A stretch of 43,960 nt of DNA from Paracoccus acridae (GTDB lineage: Bacteria > Pseudomonadota > Alphaproteobacteria > Rhodobacterales > Rhodobacteraceae), in the NCBI RefSeq assembly GCF_014642735.1, contig NZ_BMIV01000017.1:1-43960 (forward strand). The letters are read 5' to 3'. How positions within the stretch are numbered: position 1 is the first letter of the stretch; every line of letters starts with the position of its first letter. The notes under the pieces are model-generated. The model was not told where the DNA came from and ran no database searches. It was given only the letters and a program-made list of their open reading frames with translations. Below, one piece after another: positions 34,193 to 42,952 of this stretch. A program made the position numbers and the translations under genes.

Positions 34193-36463
34193 GTGAGTTG
34201 TTCCGACGTCTCACCTGAGGGTACTTTACCTTCCACAGTTGCCGCGCGCTTTCGGCGCGCTGAACGCATAGAACGGGTGCAGGGCGGCACCGACGGGCGG
34301 GGCCATTGCCGCCTGTCCGTGCCAAGCATCAGCTGCGGGAAATGCATCGGCGCGGTCGAACGGGCGCTTGCCGACTGCGAGGGCGTTGTTGCCGCGCGTG
34401 CGAACCTGACGCTGCGACAGGTTGCGATCACGCTGCGCGATCCGGAGACCGATCCTCTGCCAGCGTTGGAAAAGCTCCAGGCGCGGGGTTATCCTGCTAC
34501 GCTACTCGATCCTGCCGCCCCCGCCGACGCGACCGACAGCGGCGTCGCCTCAAGCCTGCTTCGAAGCGTCGCCGTGGCCGGGTTCGGCGCGGCCAACATC
34601 ATGCTCCTGTCGGTCTCGGTTTGGGCCGGTGCCGAGGGTTCTGCGCGTCAGGTGTTCCACATTGTATCCGCCCTGATTGCGCTTCCGGTCGTCGCCTACT
34701 CTGGCCGGCCGTTCTTTGGCTCGGCGCTGCGTGCATTGAAGGCGGGGCGCCTCAACATGGACGTGCCGATCTCGCTTGGCGTGCTCCTCGCCACAGGGCT
34801 GAGTGTCTTTGAGACTGCCATGAACGGTCGGCACGTCTTCTTCGATGCCGCCGTCGTGCTGCTCTTTTTCCTTCTCGTCGGACGATACCTCGACCAGCTC
34901 ATGCGGGCCAAGGCGCGCAGCGCCGTCACAAGCCTTTCTCGCCTCGCGGCCCGCGGTGCCATGCGCGAACTGCCGGACGGGACGACGACCTATCTCACTT
35001 TGGATCAGCTTCAGCCCGACATGGTGCTGCGCATCGCCCCGGGAGAACGGATCCCAGTGGATGGCTGCATTCTTGACGGCACCACCGATCTCGACCGCTC
35101 GCTGGTCACAGGCGAACATGCCCCCGTGCCGGCCGGCCCCAACGCTCCGGTTGAAGCCGGTATCCTCAACCTGACGGGCGCGATCAGGATGCGCGTTATC
35201 CGTCCAGCAGAAAGCTCGTTTCTCGCCGAGGTCTCGCGCATGCTCGCCGCAGCCGAACAGGGGCGCGGCGTTTATGTACGGATTGCGGACAGGGCAGCGC
35301 GCCTTTACGCGCCCGTGGTCCACCTGCTGGCGGCACTGACATTGGTGGGCTGGGTGCTCGCCACCGGCCGCTGGTATGAATCAATCTTCATTGCCATCTC
35401 GGTTCTCATCATCACTTGCCCATGCGCGCTTGGGCTTGCAGTTCCCGTGGTGCATGTCGCCGCCGCAGGGCGCCTGTTCCGCGAAGGCATCATGATGAAG
35501 GACGGCTCTGCGCTGGAGCGGTTGGCGACTATCGACACCGCTGTTTTTGACAAGACCGGCACCATCACCACCGGAACGCCAGTTCTGACCGGCGGCGGCC
35601 CGGTGTCGCCCGAAGAACGGGCCATCGCATCCGCGCTTGCCTCTCGCTCGCTTCATCCGGCATCCAGGGCGGTCGCGCTCGGCATACCAGCCTCGCCTGT
35701 AGCGATCGAGCAACTCCGCGAGACGCCCGGATGCGGCGTTGAAGCGGTGGTTGGCGGCCGCCGCGCCCGTCTGGGCCGGCCCGACTGGGTTGCCGAGATC
35801 GTGACCGGCCACAGGACAGCCGACAGCACAGCCGGCAGCGGCCCCGCCTTTGCGCTTGAGAGCGGGCCACTTTCCACCTTCACCATTGCCGAGACGCTGC
35901 GGGACGGCACGGTAGAGGCCGTCGCGGCGTTCCGCGCAGCCGGGATGCGCGTCGAACTCTTGTCTGGCGATGGGAAAGAGGCGGCGCAAACCATCGCCCG
36001 CGACATCCCCTTCGATAGAGTTGCCTGGGGCGCAACACCGGCGCAGAAGATCGCCCGGCTGGAAGAACTCCGTGCCGAAGGCAGGCATGTCCTGATGGTC
36101 GGCGACGGATTGAACGATACCGCCGCACTTGCGGCGGCCCATGTCTCCATGGCGCCAGGCTCGGCATCGGATGCCGGGCGGCTCGCGGCAGATTTCGTCT
36201 TCACGCGCGACAGTTTGGATGCGGTGACGGGCGCCTACCGGATTGCGCGACGAGCGGAGACGCTGGTCCGGCAGAACTTTGGCCTTGCGATCCTTTACAA
36301 CTGCATCGCGATCCCTCTGGCGGTGGCAGGGTACGTAACACCGCTGCTGGCGGCGATCGCGATGTCGACCTCCTCCATCGTTGTGGTTGCAAACTCAATT
36401 CGCCCAGAACGCCAGCCTACTTTCCGTTTCGCCAACCACCCCGCGCAGGAGACCGCCGGATGA
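34193..36463 (+). CDS. ccoI: CcoI/FixI copper-transporting P1B-ATPase
   Basis: This 756-residue inner-membrane ATPase supplies copper for the haem-copper centre of cbb3 oxidase. The N-terminal metal-binding domain has CGKC (Cys48, Cys51). Membrane helices start at ~120. It has the phosphatase motif (V)TGEHAP, the transmembrane CPCALGLAVPVVHVAAAGRLF near 408 (the CPC copper site; the V-H-V-A extension is typical of FixI), phosphorylation site DKTGT near 452, a KTGT-linked ATP domain, and MVGDGLNDTAAL. The start is GTG with AGGAG six bases upstream. The extra N-terminal Cys pair common in FixI (CC) is absent; only Cys3 is present. ccoS overlaps the stop (ATGA). It converges on the ccoNOQP strand. 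Confidence 0.94.
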   Translation: MSCSDVSPEGTLPSTVAARFRRAERIERVQGGTDGRGHCRLSVPSISCGKCIGAVERALADCEGVVAARANLTLRQVAITLRDPETDPLPALEKLQARGYPATLLDPAAPADATDSGVASSLLRSVAVAGFGAANIMLLSVSVWAGAEGSARQVFHIVSALIALPVVAYSGRPFFGSALRALKAGRLNMDVPISLGVLLATGLSVFETAMNGRHVFFDAAVVLLFFLLVGRYLDQLMRAKARSAVTSLSRLAARGAMRELPDGTTTYLTLDQLQPDMVLRIAPGERIPVDGCILDGTTDLDRSLVTGEHAPVPAGPNAPVEAGILNLTGAIRMRVIRPAESSFLAEVSRMLAAAEQGRGVYVRIADRAARLYAPVVHLLAALTLVGWVLATGRWYESIFIAISVLIITCPCALGLAVPVVHVAAAGRLFREGIMMKDGSALERLATIDTAVFDKTGTITTGTPVLTGGGPVSPEERAIASALASRSLHPASRAVALGIPASPVAIEQLRETPGCGVEAVVGGRRARLGRPDWVAEIVTGHRTADSTAGSGPAFALESGPLSTFTIAETLRDGTVEAVAAFRAAGMRVELLSGDGKEAAQTIARDIPFDRVAWGATPAQKIARLEELRAEGRHVLMVGDGLNDTAALAAAHVSMAPGSASDAGRLAADFVFTRDSLDAVTGAYRIARRAETLVRQNFGLAILYNCIAIPLAVAGYVTPLLAAIAMSTSSIVVVANSIRPERQPTFRFANHPAQETAG

Positions 36464-36636
36464 GCGTCTTGGCCCTCCTGATCCCCACCAGCATCGGGCT
36501 TGGCTTGCTCGGCCTTGCCGCCTTCCTGTGGAGCATGCGCAGCGGTCAGTATGATGATCTGAGAGGCTCGGCTGAACGTGTATTGGATAGCGACGACGAG
36601 CCTCTTCCGGCCCGCGCCGAGGAAAAGGGCGAATAA
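36460..36636 (+). CDS. ccoS: CcoS, cbb3 oxidase assembly protein
   Basis: This 58-residue single-pass membrane protein begins MSVLALLIPTSIGLGLLGLAAFLWSM and continues RSGQYDDLRGSAERVLDSDDEP. The short helix followed by SGQYDDLxGxAxRxLxDD is the CcoS signature; CcoS is needed for haem b and copper insertion into CcoN. It overlaps the ccoI stop by four bases. It ends 11 bases before the end of the convergent DUF2189 gene, so the two transcripts meet tail to tail. Confidence 0.92.
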   Translation: MSVLALLIPTSIGLGLLGLAAFLWSMRSGQYDDLRGSAERVLDSDDEPLPARAEEKGE

Positions 36637-36647
36637 AGGCCTGCCCG

Positions 36648-37475
36648 CTATTCCGGCCGGAAGAAGACGCTTTCGCCGCGGCTCACCCGGATGGCGCGAT
36701 AGCTATGCCAGGTCGCGTGCCCCAGCACTGGAAAGATCACGATGAGCCCAAGAAGACCTGTCAAGAGAGCAACGGCAAACAGCGCGACGACGATCGCTCC
36801 CCAGTACAGCATGACGCTCAGGTTGTTCCAGACAAGCGTCATGCTGATGCCCATCGCGGTCAGCGCATCGGTCCGTTCCTCCAGCATCATCGGCATGGCA
36901 AAGACTCCCACGGCGAAGGCGAATGCCGCGAAAAGTCCGCCAATGATGCTTCCGGTGATCAACAGCGACCAGCCGATCCAGGTCGTGAAGATCATCTGCA
37001 AAGCCTCGTCGAAGCCCGGAAACGGCCGCACGCCCATGTGCAGCGCGTAAAGCAGGAACGCAGCCCGCTGCCACAGCATGAACAGCAGGAGAAGCAGCAA
37101 GCCCAGGAACACCGCCTGGTAGCGCGACGCGGGCCGTACGAAGATCATGCCTGCAAGGCTGGTGCGCTTGCCTTCTTCCAGTCGGCGGCTCTTTTCATAA
37201 AGACCGGTCGCGATCAGCGGACCAAGGACCAGGAACCCACTCAGCGCCGGCAGGAAGAAGTAATCCACCTCAAACCGGAACATCCCCCAGAGGACAAAAG
37301 CTGAAAGCGCAAAGATCGCAAACCCGTAGCACAGGCTCGGAAGGGGGTTTGTCCAAAAATCGCGCCAGCCCGCCTTCAGCCATTCAAACGCCGTGCTCTT
37401 CGGTAGGTCGCGGGCCTTGGGATTGGGGCGCGGCAAGGGCGGTACCACTTTCGGAAGGACGGAGTGGGTATCCAT
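36648..37475 (-). CDS. DUF2189 integral membrane protein
   Basis: This 275-residue protein has about six hydrophobic segments (FAIFALSAFVLWGMF, FFLPALSGFLVLGPLIATGLY, AVFLGLLLLLLFMLW, WIGWSLLITGSIIGGLFAAFAFAVGVFAM, LYWGAIVVALFAVALLTGLLGLIVIFPVLGH). The motif GPLIATGLYEKSRRLEEG and the C-terminal HATWHSYRAI place it in DUF2189. I chose the ATG at 37475 because GGGAG lies seven bases upstream; the ATG two codons earlier overlaps that site. Such genes recur beside ccoNOQP in Rhodobacterales; the role is unknown, possibly assembly of or partnership with the oxidase. It is the last gene of the minus-strand oxidase operon. Confidence 0.88.
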   Translation of the reverse strand: MDTHSVLPKVVPPLPRPNPKARDLPKSTAFEWLKAGWRDFWTNPLPSLCYGFAIFALSAFVLWGMFRFEVDYFFLPALSGFLVLGPLIATGLYEKSRRLEEGKRTSLAGMIFVRPASRYQAVFLGLLLLLLFMLWQRAAFLLYALHMGVRPFPGFDEALQMIFTTWIGWSLLITGSIIGGLFAAFAFAVGVFAMPMMLEERTDALTAMGISMTLVWNNLSVMLYWGAIVVALFAVALLTGLLGLIVIFPVLGHATWHSYRAIRVSRGESVFFRPE

Positions 37476-37486
37476 GGACATCTCCC

Positions 37487-37678
37487 TCAACAGGACGACT
37501 TCGCGGCGCGGTAGGTCGTGCCGCTGCCGTCGGGCGCTTTCAGGTGCGGAACACAATCGGGCTGCGAGGCGATCGAAACATGCACCAGGTGGATGTTCGC
37601 CGCCGCCACCACTGCGGTGATCGCAATGGCCAAGGCAATCCAGAGCCGGCGCGATCCGCGTTTAGGAGTTCCGCTCAT
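37487..37678 (-). CDS. Small membrane protein in cbb3 operon
   Basis: This 63-residue protein has a basic N-terminus (MSGTPKRGSRRLW) and one membrane helix (IALAIAITAVVAAANIHLVHVSI). The tail is likely periplasmic, with two cysteines (SQPDCVPHLK and terminal AKSSC). The start codon overlaps the ccoP stop (ATGA). It is far shorter than CcoH/FixH (about 150-165 residues) and lacks its pattern, though it occupies the place where ccoG-ccoH usually begin. A Cys/His-containing periplasmic tail would suit a copper or haem assembly helper, but this is inference. Confidence 0.8.
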   Translation of the reverse strand: MSGTPKRGSRRLWIALAIAITAVVAAANIHLVHVSIASQPDCVPHLKAPDGSGTTYRAAKSSC

Positions 37679-38547
37679 TGTGCGTCTGGCAGGATGTCGA
37701 GCAGATAGAGCGCGAGAATCTTGTTCTGCGCCTCGCTCAGCCGCCCCTCCCACGCCGGCATCCAACCGCGCCGCCCGTCGTGGATCGATGTGAATATCGC
37801 CTCGTCGCTACCGCCATAGATCCAGAATTCATCCGTCAGGTTCGGCGCCCCAACCTCGTTCATTCCGGTCGCGTCCTCGCCATGACAACTCGTGCAGTTC
37901 ACCTCGAAGATCGTCTGCCCCTCTGCGCGCACCTCCGGGTTTGGGTTGGCCAGCCCAGACAGGGACTGTACATAGGCGGCCACCGCCCGGATCTGGTCCC
38001 GCGTAAGAACATCAAGCTGGCCGAAGGCCAGCATCTCCGAAACCCGCGTGTCAGGATGCGTTGCGTTGATCCCCACGCGGATGGATTCAAGCACCGCCTC
38101 GTCGCTGCCGCCCCAAAGCCAGGCATCGTCCGTCAGGTTGGGAAAGCCGGGTCCGCCGACACCAAGCATCCCATGACAAGCGGCGCAATTATCGCCCCAA
38201 AGCGTCGGCGCACTTGCCACAACGACATCCATCAGCGCCTGTTCACCCCGGATCTCGTCAAGCGAGGCAGCCGCCAGGTTCGCTTCCCAGTAGGCGCGGT
38301 ATCTCTGCCCCGCCTGGATTTCCCCTTGGACAAGCTCCCTCTGGTCGACGCCCAAGAGGCCCTTCGTATAGGTCGTGATCAGCGGCCAGCTTGGAAGCAG
38401 GATCCAGATGATCAGCGCCCAGACGTGGGTGATGCCGATGGCCCACCAAACCGCCCGCGGCACACGGGTGTTTAGCTCGGTGATCCCGTTCCATTCGTGG
38501 CCGGTCGTCTTATGGCCGGTCAGCGGGTCGCGTTCCTCTACCGACAT
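37675..38547 (-). CDS. ccoP: cbb3 oxidase subunit III, dihaem cytochrome c
   Basis: This 290-residue subunit has an N-terminal membrane helix (VWWAIGITHVWALIIWILLPSW, ~32-54) and two periplasmic haem c domains with CAACH (121-125) and CTSCH (218-222). Each has an axial-Met region (FPNLTDDAWLWGG and APNLTDEFWIYGG). GHEWNGITELNTRVPR near the N-terminus is typical of CcoP. It carries electrons from CcoO or soluble cytochromes into the enzyme. The ATG overlaps the end of ccoQ by ten bases; the stop overlaps the next gene. The length is normal. Confidence 0.95.
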   Translation of the reverse strand: MSVEERDPLTGHKTTGHEWNGITELNTRVPRAVWWAIGITHVWALIIWILLPSWPLITTYTKGLLGVDQRELVQGEIQAGQRYRAYWEANLAAASLDEIRGEQALMDVVVASAPTLWGDNCAACHGMLGVGGPGFPNLTDDAWLWGGSDEAVLESIRVGINATHPDTRVSEMLAFGQLDVLTRDQIRAVAAYVQSLSGLANPNPEVRAEGQTIFEVNCTSCHGEDATGMNEVGAPNLTDEFWIYGGSDEAIFTSIHDGRRGWMPAWEGRLSEAQNKILALYLLDILPDAQ

Positions 38548-38708
38548 GGGCCCTCCTCATCGTCAAGAACGCTTTTCGCAGCCCGGTCGAACCGCTTCCC
38601 GTTCGAGGGCCAGAGTGCGTAAAGCGTGGCCAGCCCGGCCATCACCATCAGGTAAAACAGACCGAACGTCTTGGCAAAGGCGACGAGCGTATAGTGGTCG
38701 ATCTCCAT
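38538..38708 (-). CDS. ccoQ: cbb3 oxidase small subunit CcoQ
   Basis: This is a 56-residue single-pass protein: MEIDHYTLVAFAKTFGLFYLMVMAGLATLYALWPSNGKRFDRAAKSVLDDEE. The helix followed by YALWPSNGKRFDxAA is the CcoQ signature; CcoQ stabilises the complex. It starts four bases after the ccoO stop and overlaps ccoP. Confidence 0.92.
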   Translation of the reverse strand: MEIDHYTLVAFAKTFGLFYLMVMAGLATLYALWPSNGKRFDRAAKSVLDDEEGPCR

Positions 38709-38712
38709 GGCC

Positions 38713-39489
38713 CTACTCCTCCGCAAGGGTCGGGGCGGTAGCGTTGATGTCGACCAGCCGTCCGAGCACCTGCATGTAAGCGATGATCGCGTCCATCTCG
38801 GTGAGAACACCCGGCTGGCCATCAAAGTTGCGGATCGTCGTCGCTTCGCCGTAACGCTCTATCAGGCCCTCGGCCAATGCGCTGTCCGGCGCCACCTGGC
38901 CGCGTGCGTCGGCAACAGCATTGGCGATCATCTCGTCGGTATAGGGAACGCCAACGCGCCGAAGCGTCTCAAGCCGCTGCGGCAGGTCGTCGAGGTCGAC
39001 GTTCCGCCGCGCCAGCCAGCGATAGGCGGGCATGACCGAATCCGGAACCACATCGCGCGGATAGTAAAGATGCGCGAAATGCCAAGCGTCCGAATACTTG
39101 CCCCCCACCCGCGCGAGATCCGGGCCCGTCCTCTTGGAGCCCCAGAGATGCGGATGGTCGTATTTGGATTCCACGGCAAGTGAATAGGGGCCATAGCGGT
39201 CCACCTCGTCGCGAAGCGTGCGGATCATCTGGCTGTGGCAGGTATAGCAGCCCTCGCGGATGTAAATGTCACGTCCGGCTTGCTCCAGGGGGGTGTAGAC
39301 GCGCATGTCGGGCACGTCCTCCACCGTCTCGTCGATGGTGAACAGTGGCGCGATCTCCACCGCGCCGCCTATGCTGCCCGCGATGATGATGGCGACCGCC
39401 AAACCAAGTGAATAGCGCTCCAGCTTGTATTGCAGACCGAAGACGCCGTGGAAGAACTTGCGGAATGGCGTGAGAAGTTTCTTCAGCAT
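38713..39489 (-). CDS. ccoO: cbb3 oxidase subunit II, monohaem cytochrome c
   Basis: This 258-residue subunit has a membrane helix at ~28-48 ([23 protein letters not shown]) and a haem c motif CYTCH (81-85) inside [41 protein letters not shown] and the axial-Met segment [14 protein letters not shown] follow. The ATG at 39489 has GGAG eight bases upstream; the frame extends further 5' but into ccoN. It follows the ccoN stop by four bases, typical for the operon. Confidence 0.96.
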   Translation of the reverse strand: MLKKLLTPFRKFFHGVFGLQYKLERYSLGLAVAIIIAGSIGGAVEIAPLFTIDETVEDVPDMRVYTPLEQAGRDIYIREGCYTCHSQMIRTLRDEVDRYGPYSLAVESKYDHPHLWGSKRTGPDLARVGGKYSDAWHFAHLYYPRDVVPDSVMPAYRWLARRNVDLDDLPQRLETLRRVGVPYTDEMIANAVADARGQVAPDSALAEGLIERYGEATTIRNFDGQPGVLTEMDAIIAYMQVLGRLVDINATAPTLAEE

Positions 39490-39493
39490 GATC

Positions 39494-41149
39494 TTACTCC
39501 GCCGGAACGCCGCGTTCACCCGCCTCGTCGCGCACGGACACTGGATGATCAGCCACCATATCCGCTGCCGGCGCCTGCCGGATCGTCATCCACAGGTTAT
39601 AGATGCCGATCAGGGTGCCCACAAAGAACATCGTCCCGCCCACGGCCCGTGCAACGTAATAGGGGTTCATCGCCAGAACGGACGCGATGAACGGATACTG
39701 CAGCGTTCCGGCATCCGTATAGGTCCGCCACATCAGGCCTTGCAGGATCCCGGAGTTCCACATCGCAAGCACGTAGACGACGGTCCCCAGCACAGCGAGC
39801 CAGAAGTGCCATTCGATCAGCCGGTTCGACCACATCCGTTCGCGCCGCCAGATCACCGGGACGGCCGCGTAGACCACCCCGAAGATCAGGAGCGCGTTCC
39901 AGCCAAGCGCACCGGCATGGACATGCGCCACCGTCCAGTCGGTGTAATGCGAAAGCGCATTGACCCCGCGGATAGCCAGGAACGACCCCTCGAAGGTAGT
40001 GAGGCCGTAGAAGATCGCCGCCACCATCATGAACCGCAGCGTCGCGTCGTCGCGCACCTTGTGCCAAGCGCCGTTCAGCGTCATGAGCGCGTTCGCCGCC
40101 GTGGCCCAGGATGGAACCAGCAGCATCACCGAAAAGGTCATGCCCAGCGTCTGCACCCAGTGCGGCAGCGCGGTATAGTGCAGGTGGTGCGACCCCGCCC
40201 AGACATAGAAGAACACGATCCCCCAGAACGACAGGATCGACAGGCGATAGGAATAGATCGGCCGCTCCGCCCGTTTCGGCAGGTAATAGTAGAGCATGCC
40301 GAGGAAGCCTGCGGTCAGGAAGAACGCCACGGCGTTGTGGCCGTACCACCACTGCATCATCGCATCCTGCACGCCGGACCACACGATATAGCTGCGCGAT
40401 CCCGCCCAGGAGACGGGTAGCGCAAGGTTGTTGAAGATGTGCAGGATGGCCACGATCAGGATAAAGGCCATGTAGTACCAGTTGGCCACGTAGATATGCG
40501 GCTCATTCCGACGCGCGAGCGTGCGGAGGTAAAGGACGAAATAGGTGATCCAGACCACGACCAGCCAGAGATCCGCATACCACTCTGCCTCCGCGTACTC
40601 CTTGGACTGGGTGACGCCCATCAGGTAGCCGCTGACTGCGATCAGGACAAAAAGCTGATAGCCGAGGAGCACAAACCAAGGGCTGAACTGTCCGGCAAGC
40701 CGGGCACGGCTGGTGCGCTGCATGACATGGAAAGACGTAGCGATAAGGGCCGTGCCGCCGAAGCCAAAGATCACGCCCGTCGTATGTGCGGGGCGCAGGC
40801 GGCCAAAACTTGCCCAAGGGGCGTCAATGGTCAGGTCAGGCCAAGCCAGCAGATAGGCGACCCAAAGACCGAAGAACATTCCGATCACGGCCCAGACCAT
40901 TGCCAGGATGATACCGACCTTGATCGGATCGTCGTAATAGCTCCGCCCAGCATGGGGTGAGGGCTCCGGCTCGTCCAGACGCGACAGCACCGGAAAGAAC
41001 AGGGCCGCGCAGAAGAACAGAACAAGGAACCCGTGCGCCCCGAATGGTTCTCCTGCGCCCACCGCCGCCATCGTCAGACCGATGAGTCCTCCGACGAGCA
41101 AAACAACGAGAGCCCACTGGCGCTCTGCCACAGTCAGGTTGTTAATCAT
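39494..41149 (-). CDS. ccoN: cbb3 oxidase catalytic subunit I
   Basis: This 551-residue haem-copper subunit has about twelve or more membrane helices. Visible features are a low-spin haem b ligand in [15 protein letters not shown], the CuB His in [21 protein letters not shown], the CuB His pair in [14 protein letters not shown], and the haem-ligand region [17 protein letters not shown]. It reduces O2 to water at very low O2 tension and pumps protons. The ATG at 41149 has AGGGAGA upstream; the open frame reaches further to 41467 but without family similarity. The first gene of the minus-strand cco operon. No Fnr/FixK box (TTGAT-N4-ATCAA) is visible in the 300 bases upstream, which is odd for this gene. 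Confidence 0.97.
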   Translation of the reverse strand: MINNLTVAERQWALVVLLVGGLIGLTMAAVGAGEPFGAHGFLVLFFCAALFFPVLSRLDEPEPSPHAGRSYYDDPIKVGIILAMVWAVIGMFFGLWVAYLLAWPDLTIDAPWASFGRLRPAHTTGVIFGFGGTALIATSFHVMQRTSRARLAGQFSPWFVLLGYQLFVLIAVSGYLMGVTQSKEYAEAEWYADLWLVVVWITYFVLYLRTLARRNEPHIYVANWYYMAFILIVAILHIFNNLALPVSWAGSRSYIVWSGVQDAMMQWWYGHNAVAFFLTAGFLGMLYYYLPKRAERPIYSYRLSILSFWGIVFFYVWAGSHHLHYTALPHWVQTLGMTFSVMLLVPSWATAANALMTLNGAWHKVRDDATLRFMMVAAIFYGLTTFEGSFLAIRGVNALSHYTDWTVAHVHAGALGWNALLIFGVVYAAVPVIWRRERMWSNRLIEWHFWLAVLGTVVYVLAMWNSGILQGLMWRTYTDAGTLQYPFIASVLAMNPYYVARAVGGTMFFVGTLIGIYNLWMTIRQAPAADMVADHPVSVRDEAGERGVPAE

Positions 41150-41342
41150 GCTTTCTCCCTGCGCCTGGCTTCCTTGCCAGCATGGCAGATCATCGCGAAG
41201 CTGTGAACCAGGTGGTTCGACAAACCTGCAGTGAAGCTGAACCGCCGTGGTGCGACATGTGGAGAAGGTGTGCGGCATCAGAGACAGCCGGGTCGTAAAA
41301 ATAGGACGCCCGTCAGCCTGCTGTTCGCGTCCAACATTCAGT

Positions 41343-41501
41343 GGCGTGTCAGTCGTCGAAGATGTGACAGACGCTGAAGCCGAGCAGATCGTGGCTTTCC
41401 TCGAAAGCCTGACCGGTGAGGGGCCCGAGATTACCCTGCCCAGCTTGCCGGTGGAAACCAATGCCACGCCACGGCCATCCAGCGAGATTGTCGTGCAGTA
41501 A
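41343..41501 (+). pseudogene. Dihaem cytochrome c peroxidase (MauG/CcpA-like), 3' tail
   Basis: The frame reads VTDAEAEQIVAFLESLTGEGPEI, then LPSLPVETNATPRPS to a TAA at 41499-41501. This is the C-terminal helix and tail of bacterial dihaem cytochrome c peroxidases (LTDxEVxxIVAFLxALTGxxPEI). All haem-binding parts are missing and the sequence 5' of ~41343 is unrelated. It is a remnant of another microaerobic-type gene lost by rearrangement next to ccoN. Confidence 0.6.
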
Positions 41502-41851
41502 ACGTGCCGCTCACGGCTTCAAGCAGTGGGTAGCCGAGGCAGGTTCAACGCGTGGCGCCTTGTCTCGGCTTTTCGGCACCAAGGCCTCGTCGCTGAAGGA
41601 GCGGTTTAATGCTGTATTCATCCCCTAAAACGAAAGGTCTCACATGCTTGTCGGCGTCCTTGCAAGGAGCCTGCCGGGCATAGTCTACGCCTACGTGAAG
41701 TGGTTTGCCTCCTATATCGTCAATGCGGCGCCGAGCCCGATTTTCCTTTGGTAATTATCCTGTGGTCGCCCCTTTGCCCCTCTGAGTACAGCACTGTCGA
41801 AAGGCCGTGATGACCTCATTCGGGTGCTGCGGCTTACTACAGGAGACGGCA

Positions 41852-41876
41852 CCGCCGGAGCCTCAGGCTCCGGCGG
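41852..41876. terminator. Strong hairpin, probable terminator
   Basis: CCGCCGGAGCC and GGCTCCGGCGG form a perfect 11-base stem with a TCA loop, nine bases behind the stop of the minus-strand DUF305 gene. No T run follows on that strand, so termination is likely but not of the textbook form. Confidence 0.6.
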
Positions 41877-41884
41877 CCAATCTC

Positions 41885-42373
41885 TTACTGTTGGCCCGTA
41901 TGTTCCTCGACCCAGGCCGTCATCTCGTCGATTTCCCGCCCCTGAGTGTCAATGATCTTCTGAGCCATCTCTTTTGACGTCTCGTCGTCGCCATACTTCA
42001 GCTCGACTTCCGCCATGGCAATGGCACCTGCATGATGGGCGATCATCCCGCAATGGAAGGCGAGGTCGGGATCCTTGATGGTGTGAGTGGCCATCATGGG
42101 AGCGTTCATTTCCATCATGGCTTCCATGGAAGCCCTCTGTGCCTCGTCCATGCCTTCCATGCCGCTCATCATGCCGGACATGTCATTTCCATGCATCATT
42201 CCGGAATGCTGGATTGCATCCTGGCAGCCTTGGGGCAAGATCGACAGATCAGCCATCTGCTCAGGCTGCCCCGCTGCTGTTCCCCCTTGATGAGCATGAT
42301 GGGCGTTCTGAGCAAGACCAGGAGTGGCGGCAAGAAGTACAGCGACAGCTGCAGTGAGATGAAGTTTACCCAT
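41885..42373 (-). CDS. Periplasmic DUF305 protein, Met/His-rich
   Basis: This 162-residue protein has a signal peptide (MGKLHLTAAVAVLLAATPGLAQ). NAHHAHQGG and a Met-rich stretch follow (HSGMMHGNDMSGMMSGMEGMDEAQ ... AMMEMNAPMMATH). Then comes the DUF305 helical core with AFHCGMIAHHAGAIAMAEVELKYG (H-x-x-M-x-x-H-H-x-x-A-I-x-M). DUF305 proteins are ferritin-like helical bundles often linked to copper handling, and the Met and His clusters fit Cu(I)/Cu(II) binding. AGGAGA lies seven bases from the ATG at 42373. It lies just upstream of a decayed copper storage protein gene on the same strand. Confidence 0.88.
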   Translation of the reverse strand: MGKLHLTAAVAVLLAATPGLAQNAHHAHQGGTAAGQPEQMADLSILPQGCQDAIQHSGMMHGNDMSGMMSGMEGMDEAQRASMEAMMEMNAPMMATHTIKDPDLAFHCGMIAHHAGAIAMAEVELKYGDDETSKEMAQKIIDTQGREIDEMTAWVEEHTGQQ

Positions 42374-42411
42374 GGTTATTCTCCTGAGGGCTGATGACAT
42401 TTTTCAACGGT

Positions 42412-42705
42412 TCAAGCCGCCATCTTTCGGCAACTTTCAGTACAACGCTGGCAAGCGTCGACGCAGTTCAGATTTCCACAGCTTTGGGAGCACTCTCGCA
42501 GCCATCGGCGCACGCCGCGGATACGTGTTAGGAGACTGGTGCCGATCAGCATGACGTTCGCTGCAATCTGTCGGGTTTTCGGCACAGGCGATCATAAGCC
42601 GATGGTGGACCGGCTCGTCGGCTGCCTGCCTCAAGGTAATGGTTCATCGCCATGCCCAGGCAGCCGGTATTACACCGTGCGACAAGCAGAGATGCAGTGC
42701 TGCAT
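42412..42705 (-). pseudogene. Four-helix bundle copper-binding protein (DUF326/Csp-like), decayed
   Basis: Pieces in different frames together match the Csp/DUF326 plan. MQHCISACR begins at the ATG at 42705. CNTGCLGMAMNHYLEAGSRRAGPP and then HHRLMIACAEN follow. The last piece is NVMLIGTSL ... ECSQSCGNLNCVDACQRCTESCRKMAA, ending at TGA 42412-42414. An intact protein would be ~100-110 residues lined with cysteines that store Cu(I). At least two frameshifts break it here; a stop also interrupts after CRTV. It lies between the DUF305 gene and nirK, so it was part of a copper cluster. Confidence 0.75.
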
Positions 42706-42952
42706 CTCAAAGGGCATCTGGTGCAATTGGTTCCCAAGTTCCGAAACTACCGGATCGGGGAGCGCAGGCCTGGGTACAGTCCAAGTTGTTGCGCGGCGGC
42801 TATCCGCCTGCCAGGATCAGCGGGTCTTCCGAGGTGGCGCATATTGACCAGCGGCGTTGACAGGAACCTGCATGGATGGCGATCGTTGCGTCCTTGGCCC
42901 GCTGCCATGCCTCACAATCATGGCGGAACCTGTTGTAACTCAAGGAAACGAC

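Larger units (their letters stand above)
41150..41884. other. 735 bases upstream of ccoN
   Basis: It contains the 3' tail of a dihaem peroxidase gene (41343-41501) and a strong hairpin (41852-41876). A TGCCA-GCA-TGGCA palindrome lies about 40 bases before ccoN, which could be an operator. A 36-codon frame at 41644-41754 has no family or ribosome site. The ccoN promoter must lie here but cannot be assigned. Confidence 0.4.

Noticed and set aside
34550..35323. 257-codon open frame antisense to ccoI
   Set aside because: Shadow of the ATPase gene; no ribosome site and no family.
39425..40420. 331-codon open frame antisense to ccoN
   Set aside because: Shadow of ccoN: its composition (Arg, His, Pro-rich) is the complement of membrane-helix codons, and it has no recognisable domain.
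41150..41450. Fnr/FixK box before ccoN
   Set aside because: Looked for TTGAT-N4-ATCAA and close variants; none found, only an unrelated TGCCA-GCA-TGGCA palindrome.
41644..41754. 36-codon frame with a hydrophobic stretch (GIVYAYVKWFASYIV)
   Set aside because: Too short, no family and no good ribosome site; left as unassigned.
42857..42952. NNR/Fnr-type site before nirK
   Set aside because: A TTGTAACTCAA stretch is too short (11 bases against the required 14) and the half-sites do not match.
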